In this document: positions 33,836 through 47,259 of the stretch, in pieces | Layout of the letters: each line of letters starts with the position of its first letter | Numbering within the stretch: the stretch's first letter is position 1 | From: Allium sativum | Lineage: Eukaryota; Streptophyta; Magnoliopsida; Asparagales; Amaryllidaceae | Assembly: GCA_030737875.1 (NCBI GenBank) | Contig: CM060922.1 | Span: 754,055,603-754,119,602 of the forward strand | Length of the DNA stretch: 64,000 bases | Reading direction: 5' to 3' | Translations under genes and position numbers: made by a program | The notes under the pieces: generated by a model | Databases searched by the model: none | The model's input: only the letters and a program-made list of their open reading frames with translations | Told to the model about the DNA's origin: nothing

Positions 33836-36800
33836 CAACACTGGATTGGAAACAGTTCAGATAATTAATTCAAAACTCCTATTTGAATTAGTATAATAAT
33901 ATTAAATTATTATCGAAGAATTTAAATGGTTTGAAATTTAATTTATATCAATTTAAATAAATATCTGTTCCGGATGATCGAACTGGACTTCGATTGAGTT
34001 CGGAACCCATGGGACAATTTAATTGATTTTAACCTTATCGGTAAATTAAAACTAATTATAAATATATAAAATTTAGTGGATTTCTTTTTGCCAACAAACT
34101 ATAAACGTGGCCTTTCCTTCTCCTCAAATTCAAAAGGACCAGAAATCATCACGTCTCCCTTTTCCACTCCACAAATTACTGGCCTCGCTGTTTAGTTCAA
34201 CACCGCACCCTTCCAGTATAAAATCACGACACCGCTCCCCTTTAATCTCCTTTCTATTTTTATTCATTATCAGGCAAAGCAAAAATCAATGCCACCCCCA
34301 CATTTTTCTTGCAAATCGAATCGACCGCTTGAGGAATCGGAAAGAAAAAATTGTCCATACTCTTTTCTTTGTTCTTCACCTCAACAAAATAAAATTCGAA
34401 CCCATTCTACTGTAAATCATCGAACGGAAAAAATGGTATCGATTGATTTACTTTCGTTCAAATAGGGTATAGCGATTGGGGATGTCGAGTAGATGAGTGT
34501 GATATGGTTAAAGGTGTTCAAAGTTTGAGGGCGTGTGATGCTTCTTGGCAGCTTGAATGAGTATCGAAGTCGTGATTTCTAGAAGGGGTCGGAGCAGTGG
34601 ATTCTGACGATGCGATGGATTCTAGATGCTGAGATTACAGTGGAAGGCAATCTGGTGATAGCTATTGCATTCAGTTTCAGTGCGTGGTCGGATTGATTTA
34701 GGAAGATGAATCACGATAGAAGGGGGAGCTGCTGTGTTCGATGTCAAAACTGGTAAAGACATGGAGATTGAGTTGCAGTTTTTCGGGAGGTTGAGTTTGA
34801 GGCTTCAACAATTATTGTTGTGAAGTTGCAGGACGTAAAAGATGGGGGTTTCATGAACCTTAGCAACATCGAAGAGGTGTGCAGGTTGCAAAGAAATAGA
34901 GACGACAAAAGTTTGGTTTATGGCATTGCTGTGATGAGGTGAATTTTTGTATGGAACGCGAGGATTTGAAGTGGGAAGAGCACGAAAGTAAATGGTATTG
35001 CAACAGGGGAATTCTAATTTGTTGTTTTAAGGAGATGGAGTAAGGTACATGTTATTTCGAGATTTAAATAATTTAATTATTATATGAGTTCAGTTTAATT
35101 AATAGTAGTTTAACCGATAAATAAAATCCTAATTGATTTAATCTCGCTTAGGTTTGATTAATTAGCGACTTTTAGAAATATAAAAATAATTATTTGTTGA
35201 AATACATCACCCAAATATTTTACCGGTACTATTAATTGAAAAATGGAAAAATACCAGCTCAATAAGAATATACTAGATCAATAAAAATATTATTTTATTT
35301 GTTAAATAAAAATATAATAATTATATGTTTATTGAATGAATCGAGTAGGGATTGTCACATTGGATTGCGAAATATACGAGATGGGATTGGTTAGACATTT
35401 TTTGAATCAGCTAGGGATTTAGATAATTCAAGAAGCTGGATATTCGACAAACAAATAAAATCACGATGAGTAAATATCACTCACCTGTTATTTAGAATTA
35501 TTTTTATTTGGTAAAAATACTTGTTGTTGCTTGTTTAAATGCTTTCTGGTTGATTTAAATATATTAGTTATTTAGGGTTGACTATTATATATATATATTG
35601 GTTTGGTGATTGGATTGTTCCCGCAGTCACATTAGCGGATGCCCGCGGTACCATAGCGGATGATTTCCCTATGCGCCCCACAAATATATTAGTGGATGAC
35701 CTTCTATAACGCGATATCCTGCCTCGAAGTAGGATGGTATTATTTATGTGCTAACGTCTGTGGATGCAGGAAAACAGGTTGGAGGGATCCAACTGGATTC
35801 CTCAAAAATATATTATCTGTTTGTTTATTTGTTTGCATATATACTGTCATATATGATGTGTTAGGTTGTTTGGTGTTTAAATATCATTGGGCCTAAGTGT
35901 TTATTTATAAAAATATCATGGAAAGGATATTTGAGATTTAAAAGGGAAATTCTATTTTTCTAAAATAGAATTTGAATTTTTAAATAGATTTGAAATATAA
36001 ACTTGTTTTGAAAAATAAAACAAGTATAGTTCAATTATAAACAAAGTTTATCAATGAAGTAAAATGAATTAGCATTGGATAATTCAGGAAAATAAATACA
36101 AGTGTGAATTTGCAAAAGGGAAATGTATTTTTCCAAAGTAGAAAAGATTTATTTCAAATAGATTTGAATAGAACTTGTTTTATTATATAAAACAAGTAAA
36201 TTTATAAACAAGAGTTATAAATACTGTAAATGAATTATCATGAGATAAATTTAGTATTTTTGAATCCAAGTATGGATCTAAAATAGAATTTGAATTGTTT
36301 CAAAAAGGGAATAACTGTTTTTATTCTGGAATTCATAATGTAAACTGAATTGAGTGCAAATAGATTTTTGAAATGAAACTTGTTGTAAAATTTGAAAACA
36401 AGGAAGTTAATTTATAAAAGTGTTTATAAATTTAGTAAGATAACAAAATGGGATTTATAAATTTATAATTGAAATCAAATATGAAACTTGAAATGAAACT
36501 AGAATTAGATTAGTTAACAAGCAAGTTAGGAATATATTTGAACATGTTATATTCAAATAAAAAGGTGAAATAGGCAAACCAGTTAAATAGCAAATCCATT
36601 AACGAATTAAGTTAAAATGATTTGATTAAGTTGAAATGAATTAGAAATGTATGAATATACATGAGACAAGTTTGGGATAAGGTATTAGAAGAGATATAAA
36701 TAGAATGCTCGACACAAAGGTATGTATTTAAATTGAATATGAGATTTTATGTGCCGTATCGGCAAGCTGCTTGGCTTTTTGATTTTCTTTTTGAATAGAG

Positions 36801-38846
36801 AGGCATATGTGGCAGTTTGGGGATTTTCCCGATGCTCCCGGTACAAAGGAGGTTATGGCGAATTTTTCCGGGAATTTAAGGAGTTAGAATATTTTTAAGA
36901 AGATTTGATAAACTAGAAATCGATATATCGATATATATAGAATTCGATAATGAAACGAACTTAAAATAGAATATTATAAACAAAAAGGAATTTTATAAAT
37001 TAAATCCTGGGAGATATACGTTTTAAAGTGAACGATGATTTAAAAGCAAATGATTTGCAGATTTAAAAAGATCGTGTTGATAAGAAGTTAATCAAATGGA
37101 GTTAAAGAAATAGAGTTAAGCAGAATTAGAAACTGACTGGAAATTAGTTGAGTTGAACGACTTTTTGAGTATCGATCTGATGTTGGTTTCGAACTTCGGG
37201 GTTTATACTTAGGAAGTTGTTCTCTTACTAGTTTACAGTTAGAGTCTGATAGAGGTGGAAGAATAGTGATACGTAAATATGCAATGGGAATGTTTTTCCA
37301 GAGTTAATAACATATATTTTCTAAACATAGAAAATAAGGAAACCTGAATATATATATATATATATATGGTTGATGATTTGATCGATAATTTCATTTGGAA
37401 ATAAAATCGTTGTGTGTACACGGACATTTTTCATTTGATAGTTAAATCACTGACTATTAAAGTTTTTGACCATTTTAACGTTGTTAATATGGAGAGACCG
37501 GTTGGATTATTATCCAAAGAACCACTCCGTATTGGCATAAGTGTTGCAAACCAAGTATGCTGAATATATTGAAGACGGAATAAAGTGCAAGGGTTGTTGT
37601 ATAAGTCCTAGGTAGAGATTGCCTACGATGGATGTACTGAATAGTGCCTTCGGTTTCGTTCAGTCCCAGAATGAACGTATATGGACGAATGTCTGACAAA
37701 ATATTTCCAATGATCGTATATGTTGGACTGTACGAATATATATAGTGGCAACAGATTTATTCCCTTAGCATAATATCCAAAATATTTGTGTGGATCAATT
37801 AGTGATTAACGTATTTGATAATGTGGCATTCAAAGTGATCATGTTATCAATGAATGAAAAGTAATCGTAGCCTCAGGCCTCAATAACCGAGAAATGACAA
37901 AAATCGGGCAGGCAACATGGCTACGTGGTTAGCTCCCATTAGGGTGTATCATCACCTATCTAGAGATTCATTTGATTCCTTATTCTATTTGATGCTATCC
38001 CATTCGGGAAACGGTTGTTGATCCCAACCGTTGGTGATATACATTCGATACACTCAAGTGAAATGAGTGGTCGGTCATGTGTGGCTGAGTTGCAAGATGT
38101 TCTTGTTGAACTCGGTGTATTCTCCTCTAGAGATACACTGGCGGAAGGTGGTTCCATACCTTGTCATAGTTGGAAATTCAATATCCAATAAGTGCTCGCG
38201 GTTTTGATTGTATTTATATATGTGGAACGTGAGATGCAAACGTTCCACTAAGATTCTATTTATTTGATTCAGGCACTATTATAATATCAAAGAGTTTTGA
38301 TATAAAGACCTTTTGAATTCTCATAAGGGGAAAACCCGTTCCGTGTTATACGGCGTGGTCTTATGAGATATCGTTTATTTCCTCAAGCTGTTTTAAACTG
38401 TTTACTCATACCAGTTCCATGACTGGCCGGGAGTTTATTTTGTTTTGTTTCCCTAAACTCTTGCGTGCCTAAATTTGTACGGGCAGTCAAGTAGTTCAGG
38501 TGTTTACAGATATTTGGAGGAGCTTGGAGCAGGAGGCTTCAACGTTATTTATCTAGTGTTATTTCCGCTGTATTGTAAGTGTTGTACTCTGATGATAATA
38601 TTATGTATATACAGTCAAATTTTGTATTTCAAAAGCTGTTATATATTATATTTTATTCCGCTGCGATGTGAGATTCTGTGTTGTGTTTCTATTCTTCTTC
38701 TTCTTCTTCTTCTATTCTAAGTTTCTATCTTATCTATTCTCACCCTCTAACTTCTTTCTATTAATGATTCGTATTTCTGTGCAATTTGGGTTGGACATGT
38801 GGTATATTTAATCAATTCAGATAGTGCGGATTTGCGGGCCATTACA
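33836..38846 (+). repeat. LTR B, main part
   Basis: AT-rich LTR sequence without a credible gene. A TATAAAA near 34216 is a possible promoter. A GGGGAAAACCCGTTCCGTG stretch near 38330 and a GGGCAG acceptor-like site near 38485 have counterparts in G. TTTCCGCTGTATTG lies near 38563, an AT microsatellite at about 37347-37366 and a structured hairpin at 37156-37221. Small reading frames here are not conserved in G. Confidence 0.7.
37156..37221 (+). ncRNA. Structured RNA hairpin in LTR B
   Basis: 37156-37172 pairs with 37205-37221 over 17 positions, 13 Watson-Crick and 4 G-U, on the plus strand. The loop contains GATGTTGGTTTCG and CTTCGGGG as in TE1 and G. TTCTCTTA follows, as in TE1. Confidence 0.6.
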
Positions 38847-39422
38847 GGTGCCATGCCGATGCTAGCTTGATAACTGTTATTATAGGCAAACTCTACTAAA
38901 GGAAGATGCTCTTTCCAAGTACCTCTGAAGTCTAGGATACACAGACTCAAAAGATCTTCAAGAATCATATTCACCCTCTCCGTCTGTCCATCAGCCTTAG
39001 ATGATAAGCGGTGCTCAAATACAATTGTGTACCTAATGCTTCTTGCATGCTCCTCCAAAATTCGCTGGTAAAGATGGGGTCACGATCGCTCACGATGCTG
39101 GAAGGTACTCCGTGAAGACAAACTATTTCACACACATAAATTGCTGCCAACCATGATGCCGTCCTCTTACTCTTAACTGGAATAAAGTAAGTGCTCTTAG
39201 TGAGTCTATCTACCACAACCTAGATACTGGTGTTGCCTTTCTTCGATCTAGGAAAACCATCTATGAAATCAATAGAGACGCTCCCCCATTTCCACTGTGG
39301 AACCTCCAACGGATGAAGTAATCCACCAGGCTTCTTTTGCTCAGCTTTGACTTGCAGACAAACTAAACATTGAGAAACAAATTCGGCCACATCTTTCTTC
39401 ATCCCAGCCCAAAAGAAAACTC
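38847..39422 (-). pseudogene. Element C integrase core segment
   Basis: Minus-strand translation gives the end of the integrase zinc region (KKDVAEF, CLVCLQVKAEQKKPGG), SIDFIDGFPRSKKGN, a DRLTKS segment, [18 protein letters not shown], and after a frame change GQTERVN with [11 protein letters not shown]. The catalytic D-D-E positions can be recognised, but at least two frame breaks separate them. It joins 21948 on the left after removal of B (TSD GGTGC, 38847-38851) and 50679 on the right after removal of D (TSD AACTC, 39418-39422). Confidence 0.85.
39418..39422. repeat. Target duplication of D, left (AACTC)
   Basis: Matches 50674-50678. Confidence 0.92.
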
Positions 39423-42400
39423 TGTTGGATCTAGAATAACCCTAGAGGGGGGGGGGGTGAATAGGGTTTTTCACAGTTTTTAACTGAATTAAAAACTTAA
39501 CGAGATATATATTAATAAACTGATCACAGAGAATAGCAGAAACTGAAATGCAGAAAGTAAATCACACACAGATATACCCAGCTTCGGCAAAACCCTGCCT
39601 ACTGCTGCATTTCTAAGGTTTCTACTAGGTGATAGAACAGTTCCCGCATACAAGACCATGTACACTCGCAAACCCCTGCTCCTATTCTAACCCTACGCTC
39701 AAATCCCTAGACTGATCTAAACCCCTAGATCAGATTTCCCGAATTACAAACCCTGTAACTCGTAACTCAGATTTACAGACTCTGAAACTGACAGTCAACA
39801 CCTTGACTAAATCCCCCTAGATTTTACAGACCTAGAACTGTTCAGAAATGATTTTACAACACAATTTAAATAAAACAACAGAATGTAAGACAAAAAATAT
39901 AAACCCTAATTTTTAAAATAAAAATAAAAATAAAGGAATTTATATTAAAGGGGTCATCCCCTTTAAACAAACCCAAACCCCCCTTTTTATCTTGGCCGGC
40001 CCATTTGTTTATTTGCCCGATCACTTTTGCTTTTGCTCTGGAGAAAGAAAATGGCGGCGGCGATTTGGCTAGGGTTTCTTCAATACACCCCAAATCGAAT
40101 CGATCCCTTGATGAAATGAAGTTCTCTGATGCTCGACTTCTCTGTTGCTTTCTGCTACTTCGATCTGGAATTTGTTCGGTCGAAAACGATTGAAAAAATG
40201 TGAGTTTTCTCTGATTTGAAATTTTCTGCTCTCAAATTGATTGTAGTTCTTCGATCTGTATGTTTTGTTAGTTTTTCCCTTTGACTGCCGATGATGAATT
40301 TGGTGTTAATTTGTAGGGTAATTTGAAACCCTAAAAACTCTGATTTCTTGATAAATGATTCGATCTGATTTTTTTTGTGGGATTCGATCTGTATCCTTGC
40401 CAGTGATGTATTGGTGTATACATAGGGATTACCAACCCGAAAAATTCTCTGATTTCAATTAACTGGCTTGACTGATTTTTCGAGTTTCCCCTTTTGACTT
40501 CCTTGATTGAATTTGTAAACTACGGCTTTGAGATGATTTTGTTGCTTTGCCCTTTTGGTTCTGTAATTCTCGAATGAAATTGCTTGCGTTGCCTTGTAAT
40601 TCCTTTGTGATTTCGAAATTCTCTACTTGAATAACGAATTTGGTTTAAAGGAACTTACCAAACTCGTCTGCCTTGATTTAATCATGCCTTGAACAAATTT
40701 CTGAAAGTATATTCATCAAAACAGGAAAGAATCGATTTTGACCCTTTAAGAAAAAAAAAATTCTGACTTGTTAAAAACAGCAACTTCATAGATTATTGCC
40801 AAAAATTGATTGTGTATTTGTGGAAAAAATAAATACTTGCCCAAAAACATTGTTGTGCTAAAAACAGATTTTACGAAAAGAGATTTTTTCCAAAAAAAAT
40901 TCTCCATTTGACCACTAGCTAAAAACACGGCACTGATTTGAATAAAACAGGAAATAATTTGAAATCCTGCAAAACATTTTCTTGCCAAAAATTTGGAAAG
41001 TGGTTTCTTGAGCCAGTTTAATACTTGCCAAAAAAAAAACTGATTTCTTTAGACCATTTCTGGAATTACTCGAGTATATTGTTATCAGTGAATGGAAACA
41101 TTTTAGCCGATATCCTTTTACTTGCAAGCAATGATTTAGCTTCCTATTTTCACTTGCATTCTGAAATATTCTTCAGCCCTTAAAAAACTGTTAGCTGAAC
41201 CAATGTGTGCACTTGAACATTTTTAATACTTGCTTGACTTTGCCAAGTTTACACTGTTTTGTCTTGTGCTTCATCTTGTATGTGAATAGCTTAACTTGAG
41301 ATTTTTGTACTTGTCTCTCTACTGTCTCGACCACTTTAACATGCTGATCTCGAATCTCATTGTTTTGGCCTGTTGTTTTGTTGCTGTCCACTTGTGCACT
41401 TGCTCCATACTGCTATGTGCATTATCACACTACTTGCTTGTTACCACTGTGCTCGACCATGAATGCAGCATATATAACATACTTGATCATTTCTGAATCA
41501 TGAACACATGCTTGAAACATTGATTATTACTCCTACATGCTGCTTCATGTTGTTGCTTTATTCACCACTGTTCTGAGCTGATTTAAAAAAAAACTGACTT
41601 GTAATGGCTCGACCACTTATCATTGTTATATTTGTACATGCTGTTGGTCATTTGTCTTGGCTGTGTATACTCCTGTTTCATTATGACTTGTCCACTTGGT
41701 TACTGACTTGAATTGGCTCGAATGATATGAACTTGTATGTGTTAACCTTCTTGCACCATACTTTGTTCACATGCAATTTCTTGTTGTTGTATATTGTCCA
41801 TGCTTTTCCATATTTTGGAACTTGGTCGAGGTTATGCATTTCAGTTTCATGTACGCTGTATTTGAAGCTTCACTTATATGAGTCCATGCTGAAACATGTT
41901 GCTTTGATTTTGCATACTGTCTTGACTTGTGTTTCACCATTGCTGAACTGATTTTTATCTTTCTTCTTTGATTTGATTTTCCCATCGAGGATTGAGCACT
42001 GAGTCGAGCAGGTCCATGTGGCTACTCCTCAGTTGCTCGCTGATTGGCGAGGCAGTGCACACGCGTATTTATACACGTGTGTATTTGCAGCCATCAGAAA
42101 AAAAATTTCCTGTCCCTGTACATATACAAATTGTCTGTCTAGACACAGATTTATCAGATCAAGTCATGAAAAATGATGAGAAACACACCAGAAAACTGAG
42201 GCAAACAAAATTTTAAAATTAAAATTTATATTTGCATGTATATTCAGTATAAATTCTATTGCAGTGTACTGTGTGTTTCTGTTTTATGCGACAGGTAAAG
42301 AGGTGATGACTGGACTGACTGTGAACAGTGAAGATTGACAGAAGACTGAAGATACAAGACAGAAGATAAAGCAGCGTATGTAAAAAGAATGTATAAAAGT

Positions 42401-42840
42401 CTGTATACTGAAATGTAAACTGAATGAATGTATGAGTGTTGCAGTGAGGAGCTGTGTATATATGAAATGTACTGATGTCTGTAATAAACAAGTTTGATTG
42501 AAATAAAATATCATTTTATTGTTGTCAAACGAACTTGTCTATTTTATTCTGTTTATATACAAGTACAAATATTCTGTGAATGTATAAATAGTGGAGTTAC
42601 AATTACAAATAGTTGTACTGTTTGAATATTGAAATAAAATATTATATTTAAATAAAATACTGTGTTAATATTTGAATTTCTGTACAGTCGTATTTTATTT
42701 AAATATAAATATTATATTCATTGCTGTGATGTATATATATAACAGTACAATACCAAACACATTTATAATAGAAATATATTTGGTTGTTATCATCAAACAA
42801 AAATCATATAATTGTGTATACAACACCGTTATATACAACA
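39423..42840 (-). repeat. Element D 3' LTR
   Basis: TGTTGGATCTAG (39423) to TATATACAACA (42840) on the plus strand. The minus strand has TATAAATA at 42066-42073 next to ACACGTGT. The duplicated small reading frames in both LTRs reflect recent LTR duplication, not genes. Confidence 0.93.
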
Positions 42841-45785
42841 ATCTCCCCCTTTTGATGATGACAAACAAATAAAAGATTTTGAATATAATAAATGTGTTTG
42901 TTCGTGAATATTTGAACTCCCCCTATTTAAATGCTCCCCCTACAACTATGCATGAGTGAAATGTATGAATAATTAAATTTTCAAAATTAAAAATATTTAT
43001 AAAATATTCACTCATAAATCAAAATCTAATCCATTCTCCCCCTTTTGTCATCATCAAAAGGATACAGATTTTAAAATACAGATGAAAATTGACTAAAAAT
43101 ATAATTTCAGCTTAAGAGGAAGAACGATCATCATAAAATTCAATCAGTCAAACAAAAATCATAATAAACTGAGAACTAGTGGCATATTTCACATTGCAGA
43201 AAATGACTGATTTACGATGGGTAAAAATGGAGAGAGTTTTATAAACAATTCATTTCCAATTATTTTCAAAGGATATTTTTTGTTTTAAAAAAAATAATGA
43301 TGGATTTTGACTATAATTAATAATTCAATTTAAGTGACAAAAACAAATAATCTCAAATCCCAATAGCTATCAATCAACAAATCATAATACTTCATAAGAT
43401 TTCAATACATTTCACAAATTAGAATATGGATTGATAGGCTAGTTTTTATATACACCAAGGAGAATTTCATATAAATCTTTATTTTATCCAAATTATTTTC
43501 TTTTCTTTTTCTTTTTAATTTAAGAGCACACTGACCACGCATAACCAGATCTTGGATTTTTAAATGAGATCAGTTGCAGCTTAAATATAAGTAATCTCGT
43601 AACCATGCATAACCAGAGCTTGGATTTTTAAATGAGGTTAGAGAAATACTTATTATATTATTATCTTTTTCTGTTTCAGAAAGAAAAATTCCTCGAAAAA
43701 TCAATATGGATGATAGAAAGTGTGGTAGGTACAGATATGGACTGTGAAATAAATTTCTAAATTAATTATATTATGAAATATGACCAACTGTACCGGGATT
43801 ATTGCAAATTTTCAATTATCACTAATTCTGAATAATAATATAATCACAACTCCATCACAAATATTTTCACTGTTTATTTAAAAACAATTTTATAAAAAAT
43901 TAGACTCTCCACATTAATATAAAACATGATGGATGTCAGAAGGATGATAAGTAATGAAGATGGTCATGAAATACTTGCCAGTCCAAAGATATTATAATAA
44001 ATATTCAACCATCATGAAAATCTAAATAAAATTCTCCTCTTGTTGTGAAATATACTGCAGTCACAATTCATCACAATTTCTAAATCTGGTTATAATTTTG
44101 ATGAATTATAAATACAGTTTAATTTGGATATTGATTTCAATTTCTGAAAGAATAATCAATAAATAATTTTAAACTTGAAAATCAATTACAAGAGCAATAT
44201 GCTGATCTATGCATTACAAGAAAAAAAAAAATCATATATACAGCAAAAAAAAATATGCAGCACTTTTAAACTGATACCACATGGTGTCTCTACAAAGTGA
44301 AAAATCAGAACAGATGGATGTGACAAATATAAGGTGCTTCTGATACCAAATGTTCTTGCTTTCTCAAGGATTTTAGTGACACCCCGGTGGCAAACAAATG
44401 GTACCTCAGTCAACAGAAAAAAAACTTAATTACAAAGCAAGCAACTCAAGCACACAAAATTCATATATCAGAGCACGATAAGCCTTTGATACCAAATCAA
44501 ACAGTCCTCAAAAAATATTTACACATCAATTTCTTATAATCAGAGCAGCATGATTCCAAAACAAACATTTTTCAAAAACAGTATCAGTGCAGCACATAGA
44601 AATCAGTATCACAACAGACTTGTCAAGATGTTGGTCACATAAGGTGGTTCATGATCCAAGATTTGCAAATATACTCTATTTTAAATCATTTGAAGAAATG
44701 TGAAAGTATTAGGATTTAATGAATCTATCACACCAGTTCATATTTCAGATCCAAGATATGTGTAAGATCCAATAAATCAATAATTTCAAATGATTTTAAA
44801 CAAACATATATTCAAATCAAATAATCATGAAATAACAATGATTTTCAAAGACCATTTTCAAAAAGAACATTTTCAAGAATTTCTCAAAACTATTTCCGAC
44901 AAGCCCAAGAGAAATTTCAGGTCATTTACATCAAATTTGAAAATATTCATGATCGGGATAATTTATTTGAAATCACATGAATCAATGTAAAGTTTTGGGA
45001 TATAATGAATCAGTCACACGAGATTGACAATTTCAAAAATAAGAGGTGTGTGATATTCAAAACATCTAGAATTTCAGATGATTTCAAACAAACATATTTC
45101 ATTATAATGATCATGAATAAAGATGAATTCCAAGATGTATCACTGATACAAGCCAATCTGAAAATCAATGAAATTATCACAACTGATAAATAACAAAGTG
45201 TTGTAATGAGTATAATATTTTGAGCTTTTCTAAAATGAATTAGAATAAATTCAGAACAACAAAGGTGTGTGACATTTCATTAAATATTCAGATCTTCAAA
45301 AAATTTAGAATTCTAGTTAACAGTGTTCAAGATATGATATGAATGCATTAACACTGTTATGAATTCAACAATCAGAGAATAAACTTCAAAACAATTGCAG
45401 ATAATTACAAGATTAAATTCAGAATCCGGAAATGATTATAAACAAGAGAGTTCTATTCAAATAAAATGAATTTCCAGAAAGTCATGAGAACTGCAATTGG
45501 AAGTTTAAGAAACACAAAATAAACAAAGAGATATGGTAGTGACTAATCAAAAAAAAAAAACAGAAGGAAAATAAAATAGAAAGGGATAGAAGAAGGAGAA
45601 ATAAACAAAGAAAAAAAAATATATTTACAAGAATGAAGTTAGAAATCATACCTGATTCACAGAAGACGTTGTGGATCTCTAACTCATCAGTCTTGGCTAA
45701 GGAACAGTGGATGATTCAATAATATGAAGCAGTTTGAATTACTTTTCTCTTTTCAGCACAGTTGTTCCTCAGCCACTTCAGGTAC
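42841..45785 (-). other. Element D 3' internal region, non-coding
   Basis: No pol homology on either strand. Polypurine-type motifs (minus GGGGGAG) at 42843-42852, 42917-42924, 42934-42941 and 43036-43047, the first beside the LTR. A direct repeat (GCATAACCAGA, CTTGGATTTTTAAATGAG) occurs at 43539-43571 and 43608-43640. Further degenerate repeats lie between 44700 and 45300. The rest is AT-rich and featureless. Confidence 0.75.
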
Positions 45786-47219
45786 CTAATAGTTGATAGG
45801 ATCGAGTGGTCTAACAAAATTTGTAAAACCACTCACAGTTTCGTTCACGTGTTTTGGTACCCAGACTTGTTTATATAACAAACCATCCGAATTTACCTTT
45901 GTGCCTTTAGGAACCCAAATCTGCTTGAATTTAGTCAAAGTCGTTTTATTTTTATTCAGGATCCAAGATTGTTTAAATGGTTTATTATAAAACGATTTCT
46001 CATTACAATTTCGATTCAAAAAACCTTTGAAATTTTCAGAGTTCAAATTTTCAACGTAGTTCTTTCCAAAACAATTTGAGGGATTTTTCAAATCATTTGA
46101 ATTTTGTTTTCCAAAAACATTATTCTTCCCAAAACCAAGACCACGTTTATTTCCAACAGAAAGTTGGTTTTTCAACAACATATCCAAAGATTTTTCACCG
46201 TTTGAAAATTTAGATAAAATTGTTTCAAGTTGTTGAATTTCAGTTTTAAGATCATCGTTTTCTTTTATTAAATCTGAACAACGACTTTTAGAGATCTTAT
46301 ATCTTTCAAACTCAGATTTCAAAACCAAATTTTCATCATTAAGCAATTTGATTTTGGTTTGGGACTTGGCCATTTCAGAGTCAAAATATTTTCGACTTTC
46401 AGATTCAAGTTTCTTCCAATTTTCAATTTCGATTTCAAGTTCTTTCAAAATCAGATCTGTTTTCAACAAACTATCATTTTCAGCGTTTTCATGTTTGGAA
46501 TTTTTGATAGCCTTGAAATTTATAAATTCCTTTTGTAAACAATTGTTTGCATCTTTCAGCTCAATCTCGTTATCTTTTAAAATTAAAATTTCTTCTTCAA
46601 GCCTTCGAACATTATTATTGAAATGAATGAGATCAGTTTTTAATTTCAAACAATTTTCACAATTAGAATTTTCAAATTTCACGACATTTGACAATTTCGT
46701 TTCCAAACAATTTATCTTGTTGGTCAACTCAGAATTTATAGATTTCAGAGATTTATTTTTCGATTGGAGTTTGTCAACAGATTTGGTTAAATCAACACAA
46801 AAATAAACCAGATCTTCATATGAAAAATTTCTTATCTCATCATCTGTTGAGTCTTCATCAGCTGATTCATCTGTTGAACAAGGATCTGAATCTGAGTTGA
46901 CAGTTGAGGGTTTTGAGAAGTTGCTGTCGTTTCCATATCTTGTAGTTAGAGCTGTCCAAATTTCCTGCGCAGTTAAACAATGAGAAATCAGACTGTATTG
47001 ATTATCATCAAGGTGAGAATACAGAATATGTGTAGCACGAGAATTAGAAGCTTTATTTACCATGTCAAACCCATTGATAACAACATCCCAACATTTAATA
47101 TCAACAGATTTTAAATAAAATTCCATTTCAGATTTCCAATTTAAAAAATCTGTTCCAGTGAAAATAGTTGGAGATGAACTGGACTGACTTTCTGTGGGCT
47201 GACAGCAAGGGTTACCCAT
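45786..47219 (-). CDS. Gag-like coiled-coil protein of element D
   Basis: Intact frame of 477 codons from the ATG at 47219; the frame is open further up into the primer site, but that part lacks an ATG. The N-terminal domain (about 1-110) has the copia Gag pattern FLNWKSEMEFYLKS, CWDVVINGFD, SHCLTAQEIWTALTTRYG. An acidic Ser/Asp linker follows, then about 150-360 is Leu/Glu/Lys/Asn-rich with heptad character, predicted coiled coil. The C-terminal part has two IWVPKG/VWVPKH motifs. I see no CCHC knuckle. Family knowledge: Sirevirus Gag carries coiled coils and can bind dynein light chain-like proteins. It should build particles but cannot supply enzymes. The broken counterpart in E shares all parts. 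Confidence 0.85.
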   Translation of the reverse strand: MGNPCCQPTESQSSSSPTIFTGTDFLNWKSEMEFYLKSVDIKCWDVVINGFDMVNKASNSRATHILYSHLDDNQYSLISHCLTAQEIWTALTTRYGNDSNFSKPSTVNSDSDPCSTDESADEDSTDDEIRNFSYEDLVYFCVDLTKSVDKLQSKNKSLKSINSELTNKINCLETKLSNVVKFENSNCENCLKLKTDLIHFNNNVRRLEEEILILKDNEIELKDANNCLQKEFINFKAIKNSKHENAENDSLLKTDLILKELEIEIENWKKLESESRKYFDSEMAKSQTKIKLLNDENLVLKSEFERYKISKSRCSDLIKENDDLKTEIQQLETILSKFSNGEKSLDMLLKNQLSVGNKRGLGFGKNNVFGKQNSNDLKNPSNCFGKNYVENLNSENFKGFLNRNCNEKSFYNKPFKQSWILNKNKTTLTKFKQIWVPKGTKVNSDGLLYKQVWVPKHVNETVSGFTNFVRPLDPINY

Positions 47220-47245
47220 GACTCTAGAGTTAATGAAATTACCAG

Positions 47246-47257
47246 GCTCTGATACCA
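47246..47257 (-). other. Element D primer binding site (tRNA-iMet)
   Basis: The minus strand reads TGGTATCAGAGC, a full match, two bases from the LTR. Confidence 0.93.
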
Positions 47258-47259
47258 CT

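Larger units (their letters stand above)
21949..38846 (+). mobile_element. Solo LTR B, about 5.2 kb, carrying element A
   Basis: Starts TGTAATGACCC (21949) and ends GGGCCATTACA (38846), with GGTGC duplicated on both sides. After removing A (22125-33835) about 5.19 kb remains, with no primer site, polypurine tract, gag or pol and no internal second copy of its termini, so it is best read as a solo LTR of a family with very long LTRs. A relative lies reversed at 61318-64000. The family is not assigned. It is inserted in the integrase region of element C. Confidence 0.8.

Noticed and set aside
34107..34415. Possible 102-codon gene in LTR B
   Set aside because: No recognisable domain, and the matching part of LTR G lies outside the window, so conservation cannot be tested; it sits near the likely LTR promoter.
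41191..42514. Several small frames conserved perfectly at 49024-50347
   Set aside because: They are identical because the D LTRs are young duplicates, not because of protein-level selection.
44790..45193. Two small frames in the D internal region
   Set aside because: AT-rich sequence with degenerate DNA repeats; no pol or env motif, wrong strand for the element.
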